Positions 1 through 8,663 of a stretch of 34,945 nt of DNA are shown here, one piece after another. Numbering within the stretch: the first letter of the stretch is position 1; each line of letters begins with the position of its first letter. The translations under genes and the position numbers were made by a program. The stretch lies in NCBI GenBank assembly GCA_029559155.1, contig JAKQCM010000099.1, positions 1 through 34,945 on the forward strand. Direction: 5' to 3'. This stretch comes from Chloroflexota bacterium (lineage in GTDB: Bacteria > Chloroflexota > Anaerolineae > Promineifilales > Promineifilaceae). The notes beneath the pieces are model-generated. The model did not search any database. It saw only the letters and a list, made by a program, of their open reading frames with translations, and had not been told where the DNA came from.

Positions 1-354
1 AGCAACCCCAAACAGGTGCAGCAAATTTTAATGGCCACGGCCGTTTCCCACCCCCTCGTCCACCCATACCCGCCGCCAGCCGTCTTTTTTGAAGGCTTCG
101 GCGAATCCAGCATCGACTTCACCCTTACCATCTGGATCAACGAACCGGCGCGCCGCCGCGCCGTAAAATCTGACCTGTACTTTATGGTTTGGGAAGCGCT
201 CGCCAGCGAAAACATCGAAATCCCCTTCCCCCAACGCGACCTCAATTTACGCGGCGGCTGGCCGGAATTTGTCCAGGCAATGGCCCAGGGATCGGATGCG
301 CCGCGCCCCATCGCCGACCAAAAACCCGCCCAAACCACTCCTCCGGAGAAATGA
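1..354 (+). CDS. MscS-family mechanosensitive channel, C-terminal fragment
   Basis: The reading frame is open to the left edge, so the gene begins outside the window and only about 117 C-terminal residues are present. The visible part matches the cytoplasmic C-terminal domain of small-conductance mechanosensitive channels: a PPPAVFFEGFGESSIDF stretch, then a charged segment and the IEIPFPQRDLNLR motif, which is the usual end of the MscS alpha/beta domain. A short Pro/Gln-rich tail follows. The pore helices are missing, so family membership rests on this domain alone. A GTG at position 16 could be mistaken for a start, but the homologous domain extends upstream of it. The stop lies one base before the ATG of the next gene, which suggests co-transcription. 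Confidence 0.85.
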   Translation, partial: SNPKQVQQILMATAVSHPLVHPYPPPAVFFEGFGESSIDFTLTIWINEPARRRAVKSDLYFMVWEALASENIEIPFPQRDLNLRGGWPEFVQAMAQGSDAPRPIADQKPAQTTPPEK

Positions 355-355
355 G

Positions 356-1141
356 ATGATCCCAACACACAGACTCCTTCTACCCGATGGCGCCGCCCTG
401 GCGTATGAAGATGTCGGCGGCGGACGGCCGTTGCTCCTCATTCACGGTTTCACAGGCACAGCCCGCGCCCACCTGGGTGCGCTCATGGACAGCCTGCAAA
501 CCCATTACCGCCTCATTGCCCCCGATTTGCGCGGCTACGGGGCCAGCCAGCCGCCTGCCCGCAGCTTCCCACTCGATTTTTACCGGCGCGACGCCGACGA
601 CATGGCGATCTTGCTGCGCCACGTCGATTGCGGCCCAGTCGCCGCCCTCGGCTTTAGCGATGGCGCGGAGATCGCCATCCTTTTGGCCGCGTTGTACCCG
701 GAACTGGTCCGGGGCGTCGTTGCCTGGGGCGTTTCCGGCGTCATTTCACCGGAAATGGTAACGGCCGTGCAGTCCCGTGTCCCCGTCCCCGCCAAACCAA
801 ATTGGAGCGCATGGCATCGGCAAATTGCCGCCCTCCACGGCGAAGCCCAGGTCGAACCGATGATCCGTGGTTGGAACGAAGCCGCCGCCGCGATTCTAGC
901 CCAAGGCGGCAACGTTTGCCTGGACGAAGCAGCCCACGTGCGCTGCCCAACCCTGCTGCTCAACGGCGATGGCGAGGTCGGCAACACCCTGCGTGACGTA
1001 ACCCGCCTGCTAAACCATCTGCCTGACGGCCGTCTGGAAATCATCTCCCACAGCGGTCACCCCATCCACAACGACCAACCCGACCTGTTTTTGCAAAAAG
1101 TGACCGACTTTTTAACCCACATCGACACGGCTGAACGTTAA
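356..1141 (+). CDS. alpha/beta hydrolase (261 aa)
   Basis: A cytoplasmic alpha/beta-hydrolase fold enzyme. The HGFTG oxyanion motif is near residue 34, the nucleophile elbow is GFSDG with Ser101, the acid is probably the Asp in LLLNGDGE, and the catalytic His lies in SGHPIHNDQP. The S-D-G-A elbow and the His context resemble biphenyl-hydrolase-like (valacyclovirase-type) esterases more than MenH, but the substrate cannot be deduced. The start is the ATG at 356, placed after a CTCCGGAG ribosome binding site; the frame is open further upstream, but that part overlaps the MscS gene and lacks similarity. The stop overlaps the next start by one base (TAATG), so translation is probably coupled. Confidence 0.85.
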   Translation: MIPTHRLLLPDGAALAYEDVGGGRPLLLIHGFTGTARAHLGALMDSLQTHYRLIAPDLRGYGASQPPARSFPLDFYRRDADDMAILLRHVDCGPVAALGFSDGAEIAILLAALYPELVRGVVAWGVSGVISPEMVTAVQSRVPVPAKPNWSAWHRQIAALHGEAQVEPMIRGWNEAAAAILAQGGNVCLDEAAHVRCPTLLLNGDGEVGNTLRDVTRLLNHLPDGRLEIISHSGHPIHNDQPDLFLQKVTDFLTHIDTAER

Positions 1142-2226
1142 TGCCGGACAAGGTAGCTATGTCTTCTGACCCCCATCAACTCCAAATTCGTCCCATCCAC
1201 CCCGACGACATCCCCGCCTTACACGCCATTCTCAGCCACCCGGCCGTCGCCCGCCAGACAGACCTGCTGACCACGCGGGAATACAGCCAGACCGCAGCTG
1301 AATTTCAAGCGGCTCAAACAGGCCTGCACCGGTTGGTGGGCATTTTAAACGGCCGTGTCGTTGCGTACGGCTGGCTGCAGCAAATTACCCGGCCGCGCAT
1401 GAAACATATCGCCTCCCCTGGCCTCGTCGTGCACCCAGACCATTGGGGCCAGGGCATTGGCCGCCGCCTGTTCGCCGTTCTGCTGGACCTGGCCGACAAC
1501 TGGCTCAATACCTGGCGCGTGGAACTGTCCCTTTCGCCCGACAACGCGGCGGCGCGCCACATGGCCGCTGCCGCCGGATTTATGGTGGAAGGAACGATGC
1601 GCCAGGCTGTTTTTGGCGACGGCCGTTTTCACGATGCCATCCTCTACACCCGCCTCCGACCACCCGCCGCAGCCCAAACCCGCCTGACATCCACGCCGCT
1701 GCCCACCCCGCCCGGTCATCCGGGCGACACCTCCCGCCTGATCATTCGCCCTGCCCGCCCCGGCGACGAAGCCGATCTCAACGAAATCTGGCGCAATCCG
1801 TTGGTCGCCCGCACCACCTTACAACTGCCCAGCCAGGAAATCTGGGTCGCCCGCAGCCGGTTTGGCGAACCGCCGCCGCCTGGCCTGCACCGTTTGATGG
1901 CCGAAACCGACGGCCGTGTCATTGGCATGATCTCCATCTTCCAAAACCAAAATCCGCGCCGGATGCACAGCGCCACCCTGGGCATGATGGTTGCGCCCGA
2001 TTATTGGGGCCAGCGCATCGGCAGCCGCCTGATGGCCGCCATTCTCGAGATAGCCGACAATTGGCTGGACCTGAAGCGAGTGGAATTGGAGGTGAATGCG
2101 GATAACCCAACGGCCGTCCACCTCTACGAAAAATTTGGCTTCGAAATAGAAGGCACACGGCGTTTCCAGGCGTTTGGCGACGGCCGTTGGCCCGACAGCC
2201 ACTTCATGGCCCGAATCCGAGAATAA
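1141..2226 (+). CDS. tandem GNAT N-acetyltransferase (361 aa)
   Basis: Two complete GNAT acetyltransferase domains are fused head to tail, at about residues 14-172 and 197-360. Each has the acetyl-CoA binding loop (HPDHWGQGIGRRL in the first, APDYWGQRIGSRL in the second), the DNWL helix and a GF-x-(V/I)EGT segment near the C-terminus. Both halves resemble E. coli YhhY/AaaT, an amino-acid N-acetyltransferase, the second half more strongly (NPTAVHLYEKFGFEIEGT). The first half has lost the usual Tyr of the LYEKFGF motif (RHMAAAAGF), so it may be less active or bind something else. Start ATG 1141 overlaps the preceding stop; an in-frame ATG at 1159 is an alternative. Substrate unknown. Confidence 0.85.
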   Translation: MPDKVAMSSDPHQLQIRPIHPDDIPALHAILSHPAVARQTDLLTTREYSQTAAEFQAAQTGLHRLVGILNGRVVAYGWLQQITRPRMKHIASPGLVVHPDHWGQGIGRRLFAVLLDLADNWLNTWRVELSLSPDNAAARHMAAAAGFMVEGTMRQAVFGDGRFHDAILYTRLRPPAAAQTRLTSTPLPTPPGHPGDTSRLIIRPARPGDEADLNEIWRNPLVARTTLQLPSQEIWVARSRFGEPPPPGLHRLMAETDGRVIGMISIFQNQNPRRMHSATLGMMVAPDYWGQRIGSRLMAAILEIADNWLDLKRVELEVNADNPTAVHLYEKFGFEIEGTRRFQAFGDGRWPDSHFMARIRE

Positions 2227-2325
2227 AGGGCTGCAAATCCGACCCCGAATTCCCCCGCCCAATCATTAACACTCGCTCATGAGCCATTGACAATTCGCCC
2301 CTGACATCTGACAATTGCCAGTACC

Positions 2326-2337
2326 GACTGGTCAGTC
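2326..2337. promoter_or_regulatory. palindromic operator candidate upstream of the TetR gene
   Basis: GACTG-GT-CAGTC is a perfect 12-bp inverted repeat ending 15 bp before the tetR-type start codon. TetR proteins commonly autoregulate through short palindromes of this kind, and some sites of the LmrA/YxaF group contain a similar GACyrGTC core. Binding by the adjacent regulator is inferred. Confidence 0.45.
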
Positions 2338-2352
2338 TAAAAAAGTGAACCT

Positions 2353-2973
2353 ATGACAGAAAATATCTCATCCACTCGTGATCCCGAAAGCACCCGCGAG
2401 CGTATTTTAGACGCCGCCCTGAACATCTTTTCCCGCAAGGGCTACTACGACACCCGCCTGGACGAAATTGTGGAAGAATCGCACACCTCCAAAGGATCCA
2501 TTTACTTCCATTTCCCCAACAAAGAGCGGTTGTTTCTGGCCCTGGTCGATCAATTCGCCGATTTATTGGAACGGCGCGTCACCGAGGCCATCGAACCGGA
2601 AGCCAAAGGCATTGCCCGCGTGCGCATTGCCCTCATGACAACCCTGGACACCTTCGGCAAATACCGACGACCGGCTAAAGTGCTGCTGGTACAGGCCGTG
2701 GGCCTGGGCGCGCCCTTCGAAAACAAGCGCAACGAAGTCAACGACCGCTTCGCCCACCTCATCGAGACCTACTTACAGGAAGCCATCGAAGTCGGCGACA
2801 TCCCGCCGGTGGACACCGAAGTTGTTTCTTATGCCTGGATGGGCGCGATTTACGGCATTGTGATTCGCTGGGTCTACACCGGCGAACCCACGCCCGACCG
2901 CATTATGTCTACTTTGCTGCCGGTTTTGCTGCGCAGTGTAGGGTTTGAGGAATATGAAGAAGTTAGAGAATAG
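2353..2973 (+). CDS. TetR/AcrR-family transcriptional regulator (206 aa)
   Basis: The N-terminal helix-turn-helix domain spans about residues 13-60 with the family signature: TRERILDAALNIFSRKGYYDT, then an IVEESHTSKGSIYFHF recognition region. The remainder is an all-helical ligand-binding domain of typical length. The start is the ATG at 2353, a few bases after a palindrome that may be its own operator. The gene stands directly before menF and overlaps it by 20 bp, so it may control the menaquinone region, although the ligand is unknown. Its last codons lie next to a GGAGATTGG-type repeat that begins at its stop. Confidence 0.9.
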   Translation: MTENISSTRDPESTRERILDAALNIFSRKGYYDTRLDEIVEESHTSKGSIYFHFPNKERLFLALVDQFADLLERRVTEAIEPEAKGIARVRIALMTTLDTFGKYRRPAKVLLVQAVGLGAPFENKRNEVNDRFAHLIETYLQEAIEVGDIPPVDTEVVSYAWMGAIYGIVIRWVYTGEPTPDRIMSTLLPVLLRSVGFEEYEEVRE

Positions 2974-4399
2974 AGACTGGAGATTAGAGACTGGAGATTG
3001 GGGGACAGACCACTCTCCAATCTCCAGCCTCCAATCTCTCCAAAGTCAACGCCTGGTCAGCTACAGCCTGCCCATTACCGGCCTGTCGGCTATGGGCTTT
3101 TTGCGCCATGCGGAAGGGCAGGAGCGTTTTTTTTGGGAAGATGTGCGCGACCGGATCACGCTGGCCGGGTTTGGGTCGGCGGCCAATTTGATGGGATGGG
3201 GCGACGGCCGTTACGCCCACATCCGCCAACAGGCCCAAACGCTTTTCCAGGATGCCGTCTTGCTCGGCGACGCGCCCGAACTGGCCCGACCGCGTCTCTT
3301 CGGCGGCTTCGCCTTCCGCGACGACTTCCTGCCAGACAACACCTGGGCTGCCTTCCAGCCTGCCCACTTCATCCTGCCCCACTACCAATTTGTTCGGGTG
3401 GGCCAGGAAACCTGGCTCACCATCAACGCCCTCATCCCCCTGGCCGACGACCCTGAACACAGTCTGCCCATTTTGCAGGAGGCGCTGACGGCGCGACGAG
3501 ATTTGTTAGTGGAGATTGGAGATTGGGGATTAGGGAGCGACCAACAATCTCCAATCTCCAATCTCCAATCTCTCACCTACCCCATGCCGCCAGACGAATG
3601 GGCGCGGCTCATCCATGCCGTGCAGCAAGAGATTGCCATAACAGAGCTAAAAAAAGTGGTCCTGGCGCGAGTGTGCGAAGCGCGGTTCCACGAGCGTATC
3701 GACATCTACAGCGCCCTGGCCTTTCTGAATAAAGCCTACGCCGATTGTTACCGCTTTGTGTTTGAGCCACGGCCGTTTCACACCTTCCTCGGTGCGACCC
3801 CCGAACTGCTGGCCAAAGTAGAGGGCGACACCCTCACCACCATGAGCCTCGCCGGTTCCATCCGCCGCAGCGCCAACCCACTGGAAGACGCCGCTCTGGG
3901 CCAACAACTCATGGAAAGCCCCAAAGACCGCCACGAACACGAAGTTGTGGTCATGTCCATCCTGGGGCGGCTGGCCCCGCTGACCACCCAGTTGGAAATT
4001 TCGCCCGCGCCCGGCGTTTACAAATTGAGCAATATCCAACACCTGTTCACGCCCATTCGCGGCACATTAGCCCAACCTGATGGCATCTTACCCCTGGTAG
4101 AAGCCCTGCATCCCACGCCGGCCATGGGCGGCTCGCCGCGCAGCCTCGCCCTGGATTTTATCAGCCGCCAGGAACCGATGCCTCGCGGCTGGTACGCCTC
4201 GCCTGTTGGCTGGATCGATTACAAGTTGGATGGCGCGTTCGCCGTGGGCATTCGCTCGGCCGTGGTGCAAGAACGCCGCGCCTGGCTTTATGCCGGCGCC
4301 GGCATCGTCGCCGCCTCCGATCCCGATCAAGAATGGGCCGAAACCGGCCTAAAATTTCGCCCGATGCAAAACGCTCTGGGAATTATCAGCAGCCAATAA
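2954..4399 (+). CDS. menF: isochorismate synthase MenF (481 aa)
   Basis: Converts chorismate to isochorismate, the entry step of the classical menaquinone pathway. The C-terminal chorismate-binding domain is clear: KKVVLAR with the general-base Lys, FLGATPELLAKVEGD, SLAGSIRR, HEHEVVV and QEWAETGLKFR with the Mg-binding glutamates, and HPTPAMGGSP. The start is the ATG at 2954 after GAGG, inside the end of the tetR gene. The first roughly 32 residues (rich in DWRLETGDW and SLQSLQS) are encoded by a GGAGATTGG hairpin repeat, so the true N-terminus may have been reshaped by repeat insertion. A second copy interrupts the middle near codons 186-208. The catalytic half is untouched. Operon lead gene with the downstream men genes, although an ABC pair intervenes. 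Confidence 0.92.
   Translation: MKKLENRDWRLETGDWGTDHSPISSLQSLQSQRLVSYSLPITGLSAMGFLRHAEGQERFFWEDVRDRITLAGFGSAANLMGWGDGRYAHIRQQAQTLFQDAVLLGDAPELARPRLFGGFAFRDDFLPDNTWAAFQPAHFILPHYQFVRVGQETWLTINALIPLADDPEHSLPILQEALTARRDLLVEIGDWGLGSDQQSPISNLQSLTYPMPPDEWARLIHAVQQEIAITELKKVVLARVCEARFHERIDIYSALAFLNKAYADCYRFVFEPRPFHTFLGATPELLAKVEGDTLTTMSLAGSIRRSANPLEDAALGQQLMESPKDRHEHEVVVMSILGRLAPLTTQLEISPAPGVYKLSNIQHLFTPIRGTLAQPDGILPLVEALHPTPAMGGSPRSLALDFISRQEPMPRGWYASPVGWIDYKLDGAFAVGIRSAVVQERRAWLYAGAGIVAASDPDQEWAETGLKFRPMQNALGIISSQ
2971..3041. repeat. GGAGATTGG/CCAATCTCC hairpin repeat, copy 1 (within menF)
   Basis: Left arm carries repeated (G)GAGA(C/T)TGG units; the right arm carries the complementary CCAATCTCC/CCTCCAATC units, so the block can fold back on itself. 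It lies at the tetR stop and is read through as the first menF codons. Confidence 0.8.
3510..3575. repeat. GGAGATTGG/CCAATCTCC hairpin repeat, copy 2 (within menF)
   Basis: The same repeat type as at 2971: several GGAGATTG units followed by four complementary TCTCCAA units. It is in frame inside menF, adding about 22 residues (EIGDWGLGSDQQSPISNLQS) between the N-terminal domain and the chorismate-binding domain. Confidence 0.85.
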
Positions 4400-4441
4400 C
4401 TGATAGCAGTTAATCTGCTAGTCATTAACCATTGACAACCC

Positions 4442-5233
4442 ATGATGATTTCAGAATCAAGCCACGTTCCCCAAGATTCCATTAACCTTGCCGTCCAGGC
4501 TGTCCATTATCGTTACGGGCACAGTCCGGCGCTGGAAGATCTTTCGTTCACAGTAGCAAACGGCGAATTGGTTGCTCTGGTCGGCCGCAACGGGGCGGGC
4601 AAATCCACGCTGCTGCGTTGCATCGCCGGTTGGACGCGCCCCACGCAGGGTAACGTTCTGCTGCAAGGCCAGGCGATTTATCAGAATGAACGCTGGACAC
4701 GGCGGCATATTGTGCTGATTCCCGACACGCCGCCCTTTTATGAAGCGCTGACCGCCTGGGAGCACGCGCAGATGGTGGCGCAGCTCCACCACCTGGAAAA
4801 CTGGGAAGGCGAAGCCGAAAAACTCTTTGCCCGCTTTGGCTTGTGGTCCAATCGGGACGCATTTCCGTTTATGTATTCGCGTGGGATGCGCTACAAATTG
4901 GCTTTGTGCCTGGCATTGCTGCTTAAACCGGCGCTGCTGCTGCTCGACGAACCCCTCGGACCGCTGGACCCGCTGTCGGCGGGGTATTTGTGGGGCGAAT
5001 TCGGCCGCTATCAGGAACAGGGCATGAGCATTTTGTTGAGCAGTCACCAGATGCCTTATGCCGTCCACCCGGACAGATATTTGGTGATGGAACAAGGCCG
5101 CTTGCTGTGCCAGGGAACCCCGAACGAACTGCGCGCCGATTTAGGCCTGACGGGTGATTTTTCGTTGGACAATTTGCTGGAAACGGCCGTTACCAACCTC
5201 TACACCGCCAGCCCCACAACCACCCATGATTGA
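4442..5233 (+). CDS. ABC transporter ATP-binding protein (263 aa)
   Basis: ATPase subunit of an ABC transporter or membrane complex. Walker A is GRNGAGKS at residues 48-55, Walker B is LLLLDEP with the D-loop GPLDP, and the switch His is in LSSHQ. The signature motif is degenerate (YSRGM instead of LSGGQ), and a PDTPPFYEALTAWEH region takes the place of the usual Q-loop context. This pattern is common in ABC-2-type exporters. The gene overlaps its membrane partner by 8 bp (ATGATTGA), so the two are almost certainly one complex. The position between menF and menD is notable, but no direct link to quinone synthesis can be shown. Two ATG codons are adjacent (4442, 4445); no clear ribosome binding site was seen. 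Confidence 0.9.
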   Translation: MMISESSHVPQDSINLAVQAVHYRYGHSPALEDLSFTVANGELVALVGRNGAGKSTLLRCIAGWTRPTQGNVLLQGQAIYQNERWTRRHIVLIPDTPPFYEALTAWEHAQMVAQLHHLENWEGEAEKLFARFGLWSNRDAFPFMYSRGMRYKLALCLALLLKPALLLLDEPLGPLDPLSAGYLWGEFGRYQEQGMSILLSSHQMPYAVHPDRYLVMEQGRLLCQGTPNELRADLGLTGDFSLDNLLETAVTNLYTASPTTTHD

Positions 5234-6728
5234 ACTGCGCCTGCTGACAACCCTGCGCCTACGACAATGGCGCGCCAGCCTGGTTCCCATCCTGCGCCTC
5301 TTCGGCTACAACCCCGACGACCGCTCGATTAAGGAATTCCTCTACAACCTCTATCTGATCGCCTTTTTTGTGGTCTGGATTATTTTTGGCACCTGGGGCG
5401 CGATTTTGTACCAGGCCACCCAGTTGGGCGCAGGGCTTTCTCTGCCGCTGTGGCGGCAGTTGTTGGCCGTGCTGCCGTGGGCTTTGTTTTTTCTGCTGAT
5501 CGGCGTGGTTCTGCGGTATGCGCGGCGCACGCCGCTGCTGCTCTCGTTTCCCGACATCGCCTACCTTGCCGGCTCGCCCGCCCCCCGGCGCGCGCTGACG
5601 CTGGTGCAATTTGTCCAGGAAGCAGCGCAAACCGCGCTGATCATTTTGCCGCTAACGGCCGTTATCGCTGTAGTCCTGGCCCAATCACTGCCGCCGGAAA
5701 TACGGCCGTTTGCCTCAGCAAGAACGGCCGTCATCACCATCCCGCTGCTGCTGTTTGTTTTGGGTTTTGCCTGGTTGTGGGGCGTCCTGCGCCTGTCCGT
5801 GCCCGGGCTGGTTGACTGGCGCGGCTATCGCTGGCTGCCCTTGCTGCTGCTAGTGCTGCTGCCCTTCTGGCCGGCGGCCGCCCTGTGGCCGGGCAATCTC
5901 TGGCTGGCGGCGCTGACCGGCGATTGGTCCGCCGGGCAGGTTGGCCTGCTCAGTCTGGGTATTAGCCTGCTGCTGGCCGGGCTGCTGGCCGTCAGCAGCC
6001 GGATCAATTTGATAGACGTGGCCGACGAGAGTATTACGTTTGCCCAGATTCAGGCGTTGGGGGCCTATTCGCGGCTTATGCCCGGGCTAGCTTTGGCGCG
6101 GCGCAGCATCAAACGACAAGCGCCGGTGGCCGGGAAACGGCCGTTTCTCCACCTCCCCACCGCCGCCGGACCAACCACGCTGCTCCTGCGCTCTGGCCTG
6201 GTGCTGCTGCGCGAAGGAGCCGATATGCTCATTTTGCTGGGTTGGGGAGCCGCGTTTACGGCAGCGGCGCAGTTGATTTTATCCAGCGGCGCCAGGCCGG
6301 AATTCTGGTTGTACTGGCTGCTGGGCATTCTCTTCTTCCCGCCGCGCAAACTGGTGACCACCTTCCGCGCCGATCTGGCGGAGCCTTTTTTGCGCCAGCT
6401 ATTGCCGCTGGCGAACTGGCAGCTCATGGCGGTGGATACGGCCGTGCCCTGGATTCTCCTGCTGCTTGGCGCGTTTTTGGTCTGGCCGCTCCAGCCTGCC
6501 ATTTCGCCGCTGCTCATTGTGCTGGTCAGCCTGCTGCTCGTTTTGTCCCAGGGATTGGCGCTGCTTAAACTGGGTCGGCGGCAAATCCCTTACGTGGTGT
6601 TGGCCCTGGCCGCGTTGGGACCGGTGGTGGTATTGGGCGTCCGGCAGTCGGGGGTGATGGCCGCCGGGGCGGCCATGTTGGCGGTGGTGGCGTTGGCCAC
6701 GGCCGTTGTCTACAGCGAGAATTTGTAA
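5226..6728 (+). CDS. multi-pass membrane permease, partner of the ABC ATPase (500 aa)
   Basis: A strongly hydrophobic protein with roughly ten or more predicted transmembrane helices, for example around residues 34-54, 77-97, 135-160, 175-195, 200-245 and several in the C-terminal half, separated by Arg-rich cytoplasmic loops. It has no recognisable enzymatic motif. The start ATG 5226 lies within the last codons of the ATPase gene, and the pairing with an ABC ATPase supports an ABC-2-like export or membrane-remodelling role. The substrate is unknown. Several ACGGCCGT octamers lie within it, encoding Thr-Ala-Val in hydrophobic segments. Confidence 0.75.
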   Translation: MIELRLLTTLRLRQWRASLVPILRLFGYNPDDRSIKEFLYNLYLIAFFVVWIIFGTWGAILYQATQLGAGLSLPLWRQLLAVLPWALFFLLIGVVLRYARRTPLLLSFPDIAYLAGSPAPRRALTLVQFVQEAAQTALIILPLTAVIAVVLAQSLPPEIRPFASARTAVITIPLLLFVLGFAWLWGVLRLSVPGLVDWRGYRWLPLLLLVLLPFWPAAALWPGNLWLAALTGDWSAGQVGLLSLGISLLLAGLLAVSSRINLIDVADESITFAQIQALGAYSRLMPGLALARRSIKRQAPVAGKRPFLHLPTAAGPTTLLLRSGLVLLREGADMLILLGWGAAFTAAAQLILSSGARPEFWLYWLLGILFFPPRKLVTTFRADLAEPFLRQLLPLANWQLMAVDTAVPWILLLLGAFLVWPLQPAISPLLIVLVSLLLVLSQGLALLKLGRRQIPYVVLALAALGPVVVLGVRQSGVMAAGAAMLAVVALATAVVYSENL

Positions 6729-6745
6729 TGGCTACGTCTAGCCAA

Positions 6746-6778
6746 AGACCCCAAGGGTTTTGGAAACCCTCGGGGTCT
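6746..6778. repeat. GACCCC inverted-repeat element, compact copy
   Basis: AGACCCCAAGGGTTTT and AAACCCTCGGGGTCT form a near-perfect stem with a loop of about two bases. It sits between the permease gene and menD. It could act as a terminator or mRNA-stabilising hairpin but lacks a T-tract. Related elements occur at 9523, 12048 and 25875. Confidence 0.8.
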
Positions 6779-7307
6779 GAACAACGACAACAGGTATCAT
6801 GAACCCAAATATGGAATGGTCACAACTTTTTGTCCAGGCGCTTGTAGAGGCGGGGTTAACGGCCGTCTGCATCTCCCCCGGCTCCCGTTCCACCCCGCTG
6901 ACGCTGGCCTTTGCCGCCCAGAAAGGCATGCAAATTTATCGCCATCTGGACGAGCGCAGCGCGGGGTTTTTTGCCCTGGGTCTGGCCGTGGCCACCGATC
7001 GGCCGGTGGCCCTGGTGTGTACATCGGGCACGGCCGTCGCCAACTATTTCCCGGCCATCGTCGAGGCCAACATGAGCCAGGTACCGCTGCTGGTGCTTAC
7101 CGGCGATCGCCCGCACGAACTGCGCCACAGCGGCACCAATCAGACCATGTGCTTTGGGCGGTGGATATGCCCATCCCGCAAGCCGACGCGCCGGATGTGG
7201 CTCTGCGCCATGTGCAAACAACGGCCGTGCGCGCTTATGCCATGGCCAACGGCCGTCGCAAAGGTCCCGTCCATGTGAATTTTCCGTTCCGCAAACCACT
7301 GGAGCCG

Positions 7308-7378
7308 GAGACTGGAGACTGGAGACTGGAGACTACCTCAAAATCTCCAATCTCCAACCTCCAGTCTCCAGTCTCCAT
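7308..7378. repeat. GGAGACTGG/CCAGTCTCC hairpin repeat, copy 3 (within menD)
   Basis: Repeated GGAGACT units followed by complementary TCTCCAA and AGTCTCC units. It is read in frame in menD just after the NFPFRKPL motif, in the linker between the Pyr and central domains. Confidence 0.85.
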
Positions 7379-7610
7379 TCTGACACGCAGCCAGCAGGAC
7401 GCGCTGACGGCCGTGATCAACCGCCACGAGCGCGGGCTGATCGTGTGTGGGCCGCGCTGTCCCGGCGGCAATTTCCCGCAAGCCGTGGCCGGCTTGTCGC
7501 AGATCAGCGGCTGGCCGATTTTGGCCGATCCGCTGTCGGGCGTGCGGTTTGGGCTGCACACCGGCGGCACGATCATCTCCGGCGGCTACGAAACCTATCT
7601 GCAATCGCCG

Positions 7611-7642
7611 ACTCGAAAGGATTCCGGAGAACCCTTCGGGGC
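7611..7642. repeat. degenerate GACCCC-type element inside menD
   Basis: CGAAAGG and CCCTTCGGGG arms around ATTCCGGAGA resemble the intergenic GACCCC elements. It is in frame and encodes a short Arg-Lys-Asp-Ser-Gly-Glu-Pro segment in the MenD central domain. Assignment to the family is tentative. Confidence 0.45.
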
Positions 7643-8228
7643 TGAACCGGAAGTGATTTTGCGTTTTGGCGCGGTTCCTACCTCCAAATGGCTGAATGCT
7701 TACCTGGAACGCAGCCGCCCAGCCCACCGCATCCACATCCGCGACAACGGTGTCTGGGCCGACGACAGCCACCAGACAACGCTGTTTGTGCAGGCGGACG
7801 CGGAACAGGCGTGTTACCAGATAGCTCAGGGCGTGTATCCTCGTTTGTCATCGGCGTGGTTGGATGGGGTGTTTGCGGCGGAAACGGCCGTCTGGCAAAC
7901 GCTGGAAACCCTGGCCGCCGATTCGGCCGAGCTGACCGATTTTTGGGCGGTGTGGGATGTGATGGCGATGATGCCGCCCAACGGCCGTTTGTTTGTGGGC
8001 AACAGTTTGCCGGTGCGCCACGTGGATCAGTTTGCACGGCCGTCGGCCAAACCCATCCACGTCTACGCCAATCGCGGCGCATCGGGCATTGATGGCAACG
8101 TCTCCACCGCGCTCGGTTACGGCGCAGCCGGCAGCGCGCCGCTGGTGGCCATCCTGGGCGACATCACCTTCTACCACGACATGAACGGCCTGCTGCATGT
8201 AACGCCGAGGCGCAGAGACGCAGAGGGG

Positions 8229-8262
8229 CAATCCGCAATCCGCAATCCGCAATCCGCAATCC
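8229..8262. repeat. (CAATCCG)n tandem repeat inside menD
   Basis: Heptamer CAATCCG repeated four to five times, preceded by CGCAGAGACGCAGAGG. It is in frame and lengthens a loop inside the ThDP-binding region, between HDMNGLLH and the NNNGGGIF motif, by roughly 15 residues. Confidence 0.85.
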
Positions 8263-8547
8263 CTCCTGTTACCTTTGTCGTGATCAACAACAACGGCGGC
8301 GGCATCTTCCGCCGTCTGCCGATAGCCGATTTTGAGCCGGAATTTAGCGAGCTATTTCTAACACCCCACGACCTGGATTTTGCCCACGCGGCGCGGCTGT
8401 ATGGCCTGGATTTTGTGCGCGTGACCGACCGGGCGGCCCTGCGCGAAGCCTTAGGCGCGCGTATATATGATCGACGGCCGTGTCTGATTGAAGTGGTGAG
8501 TGACGGCCGTTACGACGATCAACGCCGACGAGAAATTAATATAATAG

Positions 8548-8585
8548 CCAACAGCCAACAACCAACAACCAACAACCAACAATCA
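8548..8585. repeat. CCAACAA tandem repeat at the menD 3' end
   Basis: CCAACAA-type units repeat about five times and are followed by TTGACAATTG-like degenerate repeats up to about 8650. They encode the low-complexity tail of MenD and then the gap before menB. Confidence 0.75.
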
Positions 8586-8663
8586 ATAGTCAATGACCAA
8601 GGACCACCAGTTGACAATTGACGATTGACCAGTATCAATTGACAATTAAAAAGGAGCATAATA

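Larger units (their letters stand above)
6799..8621 (+). pseudogene. menD: menD (SEPHCHC synthase), frameshifted
   Basis: MenD is the ThDP enzyme that joins 2-oxoglutarate to isochorismate. The first part (frame starting at ATG 6799) holds [11 protein letters not shown] and [13 protein letters not shown] with the catalytic Glu, and runs to GTNQT near 7145. Homology then continues in another frame from [12 protein letters not shown] through [39 protein letters not shown] and NNNGGGIFRRLP (ThDP/Mg binding). About nine residues expected at the join (the IDQVKLFG-like segment) are missing. The join sits on GACCAT, which would occur twice in an intact gene, so a deletion of about 28 bp between direct repeats fits. 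Three repeat-derived segments are in frame: 7308-7378, 7611-7642 and 8200-8262. A terminal NNQQ-type tail also comes from repeats. Real inactivation or an assembly error cannot be separated from sequence alone. Confidence 0.85.

Noticed and set aside
356-1141. The first alpha/beta hydrolase as MenH
   Set aside because: Its nucleophile elbow GFSDG and His region are those of BPHL-type esterases; the gene at 15371 fits MenH better and is next to menE.
7130-7165. Programmed ribosomal frameshift in menD
   Set aside because: No slippery heptamer is visible, and about nine conserved residues are missing at the join, which slippage would not explain.
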